DNA of 64,000 nt from Ignelater luminosus (taxonomy: Eukaryota; Arthropoda; Insecta; Coleoptera; Elateridae). Position 1 is the stretch's first letter. The number at the start of each line of letters is the position of its first letter. Of this stretch, positions 56,201 through 64,000 are shown in pieces. The DNA is taken from NCBI GenBank assembly GCA_011009095.1, contig VTPC01000017.1, positions 176,433 through 240,432 of the forward strand, read 5' to 3'. The notes beneath the pieces are model-generated. The model was given only the letters and a program-made list of their open reading frames with translations, was not told where the DNA came from and searched no databases. A program made the translations under genes and the position numbers.

Positions 56201-56669
56201 CTAAGCAGTAAGTTATAGTTAAGAATAAACCCACAATCCTATAACTAAACTGCCTTATCTTTAGATTATAAAAATAATCTAAACAAATTATTGTTTATGG
56301 TTATGATTTTCTCAAACATGTTGAGTGAATCTTTAGTTTTATATCAATATAATAATCAAGGTTTTTTACACAACTGAAAAACAGGACTAGGAATATACAA
56401 TTTTCTGTTTCTTTTTCCAAACAAATATAAAACTTCAAAACTGTTTACTTAAATTCATCATTTCCCATTAGCTCCAGTTGCCCTTGCCGCCAACTCTAAC
56501 CTAGGCGTGATCGCCTTTGACAAGGCCTGCACATAGGTCACCAAGTCCGGGTCAAATAAACCCTCTCGAGAATATTTATGTACTCCACTTGCCGCCCCAG
56601 ACGATACCGCTCTCTGAGTGTCTTCTCCAACCACAGCTAATGCCTACAAGATCCTCTTTCAGGAACTTT

Positions 56670-57120
56670 TCTGATTAAAGGTTTCGTTTCGAAAGCGGAG
56701 AATTAAATCCAATCTGGTCAAAACCGAAACAATTCTTCTTCGACATAGAAACCTTACAACTCCAAGATTTAAACCTGATAATATCCACCCGAATCTCTGA
56801 GAGTTTCTCCTCGACGTTTCTTCAACGGTTAAGTACTTGGGAGATCTACCATAAATTGGTAAAGGGAGTTGCGGCGCTATATATACATAGACCATCAGCG
56901 TGGTAGTTTGCGGCGTTTTAACCCCTACAGTTTCACACATACAAGAATTTCATCCGACCTGTCATTGACTACAGATTCGCCTGTTTCTTAACCGCCCTCG
57001 TAGACTGATCAAGCAGCTTCAACGTAAGAAGAGGATCATCTGAAGTAGGATTCTTGGTTTGAAGCGCGATCATATTTCGGTGAAAGTTTACGACCGTGTC
57101 AGGACGCCTCGAATTTCATT
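56670..57120 (+). mobile_element. LINE fossil, end of reverse transcriptase
   Basis: Plus-strand readings STVKYLGDLP, then TYKNFIRPVIDYRFACFLTA, then QLQRKKRII and ILGLKRDHISVKVYDRVR. They fit the C-terminal RT sequence of jockey-like LINEs (V.YLG, ..Y....RPV..Y, LQR.QNK.LR). Interrupted by stops. Confidence 0.55.
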
Positions 57121-57360
57121 TATCACTACGTGACAAAGGTGATCGACCAAGACAGAGTCGCACCCCTCCAGAAAACTAACAAAAGAAACCTTAATCCAAA
57201 ATAAAATACCCTCCAGCCATCTTTCTACAGAACACTAAGAATCTTCTTTCTCGCCTCAATTTTACCTCCATAGCTTATAGCTAATCCTACCAATAACCAT
57301 CTATTTCTGCCATAAATTCAGACACACCTAGATAATAATAGACCCTGCCCATCTAAACCA

Positions 57361-57672
57361 ACGTTTGTTATTTCCAATACCTGATTCTGAATCTACATGA
57401 TAATACTGATCTTGTAAAGGTTTTCGAAGCCCTTCGACATCTCTGAGTGTTTCTAGGGAAGTCGTTTTGTCATCCGGTTTATTTTTCTGCTCTTTTGTCT
57501 TTCGTACTTAGTCCTCGTCGTCACTGCCAGTTGTCAAAAATAATTCCACTTCTTCAGTGACACCATTTCTAATTCACGAGATCATCGATGGCACGCCTCG
57601 AATAGAAAGTTTCGTCTGTGGAGATGCTTGCGGTGGAGCCCGTCGGTTTCCTTCCCTTATCTTTGCCTGCTT
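57361..57672 (-). pseudogene. Unidentified coding-like stretch with frame breaks
   Basis: Minus strand. One frame gives AGKDKGRKPTGSTASISTDE, then TFYSRRAIDDLVN and a stop. A neighbouring frame continues NGVTEEVELFLTTGSDDED, stop, then VRKTKEQKNKPDDKTTSLET, LRDVEGLRKPLQDQYYHVDS and ESGIGNNKR. The composition is coding-like, with charged and acidic runs unlike nearby noncoding DNA. It follows a LINE fragment in the same orientation but matches no LINE block I know. Either an unrecognised transposon protein or a captured gene fragment. Confidence 0.35.
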
Positions 57673-57729
57673 CAACAAACGTTCACTTCAGTTTAATTAA
57701 TTGCTTCGGACAAACGTTGCAGTTCAAAT

Positions 57730-57905
57730 TACATGATTTCGTCCATGTCGAGCTGAAGAGTTTCTAAAGCTACCACTTCCCACCAGTATAGTTTGCGTAG
57801 AAATAACACGAACTAGAAAGAAATACTGACTTTAGGTTACTGATGTATGTTGTAGACAGCACTGGACCTAATACAAATCCTTGAGGTACATCCAAACGTA
57901 GTAAT
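57730..57905 (-). mobile_element. LINE fossil, GVPQGS block
   Basis: The minus strand reads LDVPQGFVLGPVLSTTYISN, then FYANYTG and later LQLDMDEIM, matching GVPQGSVLGPLLF..YI.D, YADDT and LQ.DLD.I of jockey/CR1-type reverse transcriptases. It is in the opposite orientation to the fragment at 56670-57120. Confidence 0.6.
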
Positions 57906-58333
57906 AGAAACTAGAAATGTGTGGATTTTTGACTTTGTGATATTTGTTTAAAAGATAATTGGTAAATAATCGTATAGCACTGTTTACTAAACCGATTAGT
58001 GATATGGTTTAGCGGGTCAGATATTTTGATATAATATTTAGTAAGACCAAACACATAAGTGTTGTCTTTATTGTTTCGCAAGCAGTTATAGTTAGGGTTT
58101 CGTCATTTATTAAACTCAAAAGGCTATAGCAATGATTCTTTCAGACCCTAGTTATTCAATGAGTATTATATTAAATTGTTCTAGAAGATTTTGCTTCGCC
58201 GAACCATCTTTAGGCCTTCGGGAAACGTTTTTCTTTTCTTCTTACCTTTCTAGGGAAGAAACGGGTAACCACGGTTAAGGTCGCCTTTGGAAACGAACCA
58301 GGCTGCACCTTCCCATAGATGATTTGCGGTAGC

Positions 58334-58450
58334 TCAAATTCGGGATTCGCCCTCCATTAACCTTCTCAAAAAAGCTAAATACAAAAACGGGTCAAAGTTC
58401 GCCTTCCATTAATTTTCTTAACACAATCGAATACGGACATGAGTCAATCT
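58334..58450. repeat. Short imperfect tandem repeat, ~52-58-bp unit
   Basis: The units start TCAAATTCGGGATTCGCCCT, TCAAAGTTCGCCTTCCATTA and TCAATCTGAGCCCTCTAATG. CTCCATTAACCTTCT in the first matches TTCCATTAATTTTCT in the second. Two to three copies, well diverged. Confidence 0.4.
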
Positions 58451-59239
58451 GAGCCCTCTAATGATAGGTCGTTACCGAATTATCTGAAAGCCTCTTCCCT
58501 ACCCCTGCCAACAATCAAAATTCCACCTCCATACAACCGGTCCTGAAATACCGCATATCTTTTAAAAGAGACTAAAAACGGTGGGTGATGCCCGATTCGC
58601 CTAAAAAACTTTCCTACCACTGTCAACTACATTTCAAAGGTATTTAAGCAACTGACTTAAGGATTTACCTCTTATTTCCAAGGTCCTTTCATCGAATCCT
58701 TAACAAAATTTAAATAATGTGTTTATGTTAAATACTTTGATAAAGAGTCACAAGACGTCTGAATAAATAGTTATACATGTTACTAATTGTTTTGTTTTTG
58801 TATTGGAACCCTCAGTGTATACATATCTAGGAAGTCCTTTCGGTTGGATTTTGACTTAAATTAGCCAACTTGGATACTTGAGCAAAATTTTTGTTTAGTC
58901 TTTCCGTGTATTGTTTCTTACAATTTCTAATGACAGTTCTCGTTAGTTAGCAATTAGTTTTTATTCCTGTGTGGTCTTATTTTAACTGAAGCAATCCTCT
59001 GTACGAAGATGATAAGATGTCAAAAACATTTTTCGATGATAAGAGGCATCATTTCATACTAGTTTTTCATTCTGTATTGAATATAAAATAATAACTCTTT
59101 GTAGAACGTTAAGAGGTTTAAGTCCAGAACTGCCAGAAGTAAATCAAAAGGTACTGTTAAGTACTAAGTTTAAATTCTCTAAACAGATAAGCTATCGATA
59201 GCTTATTTGGGAATTTGGTTATTTGGTATTATAATTTAC

Positions 59240-59695
59240 AGCGCGTCCCGCGGTATACATTCAACATTTCGCCAATGTATAGTTTAGGTTAATACAAGTC
59301 AAAGATTTTGGCAATTCTCAATTCTACTTATCAAGAGTTTTAATCGTACATTATTTAAGATAGTTGCCTGCCCTGGCCGAGTCTTGTGCCGAAAAATCTA
59401 CGTCGACAAGGTTTTGTCGATTTAAATTGAACATGGGATGCGTATCAAGCCACACGCGCGGTGGTTTAAATCGACGAAACTGAAGACCATTTTTAAAAAT
59501 TATTATAGTGGGTTGGTAAAATTATAGATTTTGAAATGAAAATTTGCGTTTTTTTATTATTTTCAGTCTAAAATGTCCATATCTCCTTCAGATTGAGAAT
59601 AGCCAAATATTCACTTTTTATTTTGACTTGTAATGACCCAAACTATACATAGGTGAAATATCGAATGCATATCACGGAACACCCTATATATGAAG
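59240..59695. mobile_element. MITE with ~110-bp terminal inverted repeats
   Basis: The left arm 59240-59345 contains CAATGTATAGTTTAGGTTAA, TACAAGTCAAA and GCAATTCTCAATTC. The reverse complement of 59570-59695 contains CTATGTATAGTTTGGGTCAT, TACAAGTCAAA and GCTATTCTCAATCT, and ends in a TATAGGGTGTTCCGTGATAT-type terminus. The interior has a second dyad (TTTTGTCGATTTAAA / TTTAAATCGACGAAA). No coding capacity. Confidence 0.6.
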
Positions 59696-59795
59696 AGTTT
59701 AGAATATTGTTACAGAGAAACATTTCGGATTAAAACTATATGATAATAGGCTTTGGATTCGAGTCGGGTCAGCTCCCAGTTTTAAAGAATCGAAC

Positions 59796-59960
59796 TTACA
59801 AATTTGTATCGGGCCAATCGAATCGGTCAAGGTTTTCAGACTGGTCAGACAGATTAGTCTGTCCGGCCGATCGTACCCGTCGAAGCTTTTCAGGCCGATT
59901 GGGCTTTTCGAATTGATCAGGCTTTTCAATAAAGAATGTTACCAAGTTTGTTTCATCAAG
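59796..59960. repeat. 18-bp-period minisatellite, GC-richer
   Basis: On the plus strand the units GCTTTTCAGGCCGATTGG, GCTTTTCGAATTGATCAG and GCTTTTCAATAAAGAATG are consecutive, preceded by diverged units of equal length. Minus-strand translation shows a 6-residue period (EKPDQF, EKPNRP, EKLRRV). Same period as the array at 1719-1910 but a different consensus. Confidence 0.6.
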
Positions 59961-61747
59961 TTTGTCACACACGGACCGGGCCGAGCCGGACCTGGATATT
60001 TCGATTCGGGGAGTGGTTAGCATTTTCCTCTAATCTCTTTTAAGTAGGATTTAACGTTATCTTAAGAATAGCCTAATACCTTTCCTTCTTATAAATTAAT
60101 AAATAATTATTATAATGATGTTACTACAATTACTGCTAAAAATGAGATAAAAAAGCTAAACTATGTAGTTTGCGTGCGTTATCTAAATTTGTCTTTCATT
60201 ATGTAATTTGAGAGTTTACAAATTTTTAATTTAATGTTATTAGTTTGTACATACAGCAATAATAATTATTTATTTTAAGAATTTCTTACATTCACATTAA
60301 TAAGGATTATACAGTAGAAAATATAAATTTAAAAGAATTCGTGAAAAGCTGTGCTTAATGACTGCAATACCTAAATACAAGGATGAGCAGGCGGTATGTG
60401 GTTACGTAAATGATCTTATAAAATAAAATTATTCAAAAACGTGCCTACTTATTAAATAACTACTAACATATAATTTCAATGTCAATAAAATCAAACCTCC
60501 GCCGTTCTAATTAATTAAAATATCGTATGTAATAATAATGATAGTAAATTAATAATAACTAATCAGTGCAGATTATATATAAAATATTGAATTACAACTT
60601 ATTGTTATTATTCTTTCTAGTTTCAGGTTTTCAAGCTTGAGTAACATGCGGTGTGATGATATAATTATCAATAATAATTTATATTCAGATTGTATCAAAT
60701 TAAGACTTTCTTTTTTCATTTAAAATTTTTTCATTTTGAAGAACACGTACTATAACTGAGCCGGAGGTACAATTTTCTTTTGATTTTATTAAAGGTGAAA
60801 GTGAGGCCTACATTAAATGTCTCATATTATGATTATAATTCCACCAAATTTAATTAAAACGAGTATTAATTCCGGAAATGACTTTTTTAGGTCCATTTCT
60901 AGAAACCAACCGGTTTTTCTTTGTAGCCATTATTATTATTATCACAATTTTATTTATTTTTAAAATGTATTTCGTTTTTTTCCTATTTAACATTCGTCTA
61001 TCTATTCTTTGTGTCTTGAACTATGCATAAGAATGTGTATGTAACTGCTCTTTAACGGAACGCTAGAATAATCTGACAATTTGAAGTCATTGTACAGAAG
61101 CACCATTTATTTCTGCTAGGTGTATATACACGATTTTTTCGGCAATTAAAGGTTATTTGCAAAAAAGAACGACTGCCAGATGGTAAGCTTTAACTCTTTC
61201 TTAACCAAATTTCCACAAATTAATCTACAGGAAGAGAAATTTAGTTCTACATTTATAAAATTAAAAAGAGAAAAAGTACTTTAAAATTAATTTTCAAAAA
61301 TTAAAAATAATTAAAAACTAACGCTTAAAACCAATATTTCCGGATGTTTAGTCTCGAGGTTAGATTTAATTTGCTGTACTTCCTTTATCTAGTTAGTACC
61401 ATCTAAATAAGGAAATCAATTCCATATTTAATACAGAAATTGCTTTTCGAATTAAAAGTATTATTTATTTTTAGTTTTCACCTTAATTTAAAAAACATGT
61501 ATGCTTCTTAACTTGTAATCATCATCAATTATAAGCAATTACGAAAAAAATATTTTTCCGCTTTAAATATTAGATAACACTACGCATCTATTAAAATAAT
61601 TAATAAACTACAAGATTTAAAAAGATGACAAGCATAAACAAATAGCCTCAACATTCTTTTTCAAGTATAAAGAGACGTTTTTAAATAAAATTCTTCTCCG
61701 ATGATGTTACCAAGAGTGATTTTGAGGTTAAAATACTCAAACAACTA

Positions 61748-61917
61748 TGGATGATGACATCATTGCAGACGCTTTTTTGTGATATGAAAGAGTTTGTTTT
61801 GAACTGATGCAGTTCTTTAAGAAGTTGACCAGGTATGTATACCTATCAACCATGTGACCATGTGGTGCTTTTCGTTAACATCTAAAATCTAAAATAAGGA
61901 TGATGTCATCACAAACT
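61748..61917. repeat. Inverted-repeat-bounded segment
   Basis: GATGATGACATCATTG on the left is matched by the reverse complement of GGATGATGTCATCAC on the right, ~165 bp apart. The dispersed core ACCATGTGGTGCTTTTCGTT lies inside at 61857. Possibly a short non-autonomous element. Confidence 0.4.
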
Positions 61918-63129
61918 GTAATGCAAACATAGACGAACAAAAATGTGGGTTAGTTTAGTCCAGTAAATACACTAAAAAGCAGAATTGTAAATTATCGTAA
62001 CTATCCAAATCAATGTGACATACCTAAACAGTTACAATGAACCCACATTATTTTAAAGTGTAGGTTACTTCGCGCTCCTGTAGTATTTTGTTTTGATATT
62101 TTTAAAGAATTTTGTTGACAATGTAGCAAACAGAAACTTTATCAATAAATATTACGTTTTACAACTAATCGTTTAGTTAAAAATAGAATTCATCGATTTT
62201 ACTCATCTTTGGGATATTTCTGAAGTAATTGATAGAGCAATCGTTCACCTACAAGGATATGTTATTGAAGAGTAGTTGGGCGTTAGAATCTCCTCATTTA
62301 TGATGATATCTAGAGAGCTGTCACTTGCAATTTGAAGATAAAATAGCAATGCATGTGAAAGTCTCGGAATTTTATACGAAGTAATCATTTGCCATAGGTC
62401 AAAAGCTGAATGATTAGCATAATATTTGAACTATCAGCGCACCTCAAAAAAAAAACAGACCAATCAAAAACTTTTTTCTGTTAAATTCATTAGAAATCTT
62501 CTAGAAATAAAATTCTTCATCAACCTAATAATCTAAAAGTTGAAAAAACAAAAAGTAGTAATTTGGCCAAAAAGCAACATATTAATAGTGAAGAAGTAGA
62601 AGTAAGAAACAAAAACCAACTTTCAGAATTCTACTCTACCATATTTACCACAAATATTTAATCGGGTACGTAACTTCAGATTTAGGACCCAATGACAAAA
62701 TTCTGTAGGCTCCGAAGTCTGAAGCGGTTTTGCAATAGAGAAAATGTTTGTTTGTTCGAATAGACCTTCTTGGCCTCGATCTGATTCTTCTCGTATTACT
62801 TTCCTAAGTTTCGATAAAAGATTGTTCATCCCTACCTTCGTGCATTCTATGCTGAGAAGTTTTTTCTTAGTATAAATGGATTACTCATAACGCGGTTCAA
62901 ATGTAGCAATTAGGGCCATCAGCTTTTGACCCGTTACAGGCACTGATCAAAGAGCTTTCCGTCAAATCTTATTCAATCAAAGAGGCTTATTTAAACGAAC
63001 AAGTAAACGGATAATTAAACTTCATCAAAATCGGTTACAAATAGTTCAATAGCTGTGACTTTTCTCTTGTTAATTAGTTATTTAAAAAGTAACCAAATCT
63101 ATTGTACTTAGATACTGAGGACTAAATTT

Positions 63130-63420
63130 CGGCAAGATGTGTTGATATCTAGATTTTTGTTTGTTTGTAGAAACTTTATACGTTCTTGCTGACTACAATG
63201 TATCTGCATGGCCCTAGATAACTTATGTTTTTGCAGATCCTCATGAGGTTCTTGCTAACTCGTAAATTTCTATAGAGCTCTAGATTCTTGTAGGTTGCCG
63301 ATTCCTGGAAGACTCTGAATTCTAATTCAGACTTCTGCTGATTTCCCTAAGAACTTTTTGAATGGGATCTTAATTCTAGTCAGTCCGAAGCTCCATGGTC
63401 TCTTTATCTTCTAGATAGTT
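63130..63420. repeat. Decayed ~18-20-bp periodic array
   Basis: Recurrent short blocks such as GGTTCTTGCTAAC, TCTAGATTCTTGTAGGTTG and GACTCTGAATTCT resemble the minus-strand unit of the 1719-1910 array (CTCTGAATCTTTGCAAG). Much more degraded; the boundaries are approximate. Confidence 0.35.
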
Positions 63421-64000
63421 ACGCCAACTGGCGAACGAATAACGATATTCGCAGGCTTCATGTGCAAACAAAAACAATGAAAATTTAAAAATGTCTTTTT
63501 CAAGTTTGTGTATAAGAGAACTCTTGAAACTGCATAATTATAATATTATAGATCAGGTTGATTAGTCTTACTGTTTTATTTTCTTTTGACAATTATGAAA
63601 CCCATGGCATGTTCGTAGTTGACGCTCTTATGATATGAGAAAAATAATTTCAGAATTTCCAAAGAATATTTTTTTATGGATAGAAAATCAAATTCCCATT
63701 ATAAATTTCTGTATAATTTTCTTGTTAGAACAAGTCGAAATATACATTTTCTGCCAGAAGTTTATATTTATTCCATTACATGTTAGAACAGCGTTTCTCA
63801 ACCTTTTTCTTACGAAAGCATAAGGCCCAATCTGGACTAAACTGAAACTTGAAATCAGATTAAAGATTGCAAGCTTAAAGCTCTTGTTTCCAGAATTTTG
63901 CTATCAATTACTACTAGTTGCAAAAATTAACAGTATCTGCGTCTGACATTAAAAAACAGAATTTTAGGCTTATCAGAAAAATCAACTATTAGTAAAAAAT

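Larger units (their letters stand above)
49628..64000 (-). other. Upstream jbug intron or 5' flank, 14.4 kb
   Basis: No CH1-coding exon was recognised here (I looked for the minus-strand pattern of F..W.N..L and DL.DG..L). Contents are LINE fossils (51900-53200, 56670-57120, 57730-57905), an unidentified coding-like stretch (57361-57672), a short tandem repeat (58334-58450), a MITE (59240-59695), an 18-bp-period array (59796-59960) and another decayed array (63130-63420). Stretches 49628-51900, 53500-56600 and 60050-63100 show nothing else I can name, apart from short dispersed-repeat cores. Confidence 0.5.

Noticed and set aside
56659..56940. 93-codon minus-strand frame
   Set aside because: The plus strand of the same interval gives ordered reverse-transcriptase motifs; this frame is its shadow.
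59796..60023. 75-codon minus-strand frame with a 6-residue repeat
   Set aside because: The periodicity follows from an 18-bp DNA repeat; no start context or homology.
1..64000. CRISPR arrays, operons, rRNA or phage-like systems
   Set aside because: No regularly spaced repeats of that kind, and the gene structure is spliced and animal-type throughout.

Overview
This is an AT-rich, intron-rich animal genome fragment. It most likely comes from an insect, possibly a beetle; the species is inferred, not shown. The evidence is a filamin gene of the insect jitterbug (jbug) type and a dense load of Tc1/mariner, Ty3/gypsy, LINE and Penelope-type relics. There are no bacterial features, and a 10-N scaffold gap sits at 15637-15646.

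One host gene dominates. On the minus strand, 23 exons between 49627 and 7436 encode the last ~2,650 residues of a filamin with three calponin-homology (CH) domains and about 21 immunoglobulin-like filamin repeats. I placed every exon by GT/AG borders, and all 22 junctions keep one frame to the TAA stop at 7436-7438. Exons 1-4 carry the end of CH1, CH2 and CH3. Exons 5-9 carry the first repeats and a ~340-residue Ser/Pro/Tyr/Asn-rich disordered insert. Exons 10-23 carry the long rod and the C-terminal repeat. The start of CH1 and the promoter were not found and probably lie beyond 64000. The product should be an actin-crosslinking scaffold of the cell cortex. A 63-nt in-frame candidate cassette exon and a GC-richer candidate internal promoter suggest isoform diversity.

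Region by region. 1-1107: a mariner element cut by the window edge. 1108-7435: intergenic sequence with an 18-bp-period minisatellite, a ~500-bp tandem duplication, a fold-back element and the presumed jbug 3' UTR. 7436-13694: the compact 3' exon cluster. 13695-20901: intron with a strong hairpin, a MITE-like element, a dispersed repeat and a 67-codon candidate nested ORF. 20902-22179: two exons. 22180-34186: a 12-kb intron with a SINE-like stretch, a 488-bp mariner deletion derivative and a LINE relic. 34187-38963: six exons and a hAT-like MITE. 38964-44459: intron with a degraded gypsy element that itself carries an 898-bp mariner derivative. 44460-49627: the CH exons, with Penelope-like and LINE relics between them. 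49628-64000: upstream intron or flank holding several LINE fossils, a long-inverted-repeat MITE and minisatellites.

I found no convincing new biological system. The items most worth a second look are the candidate acidic cassette exon, the candidate internal promoter, the hairpin at 16078-16167, the dispersed 18-bp-period arrays, and the unidentified coding-like stretch at 57361-57672.
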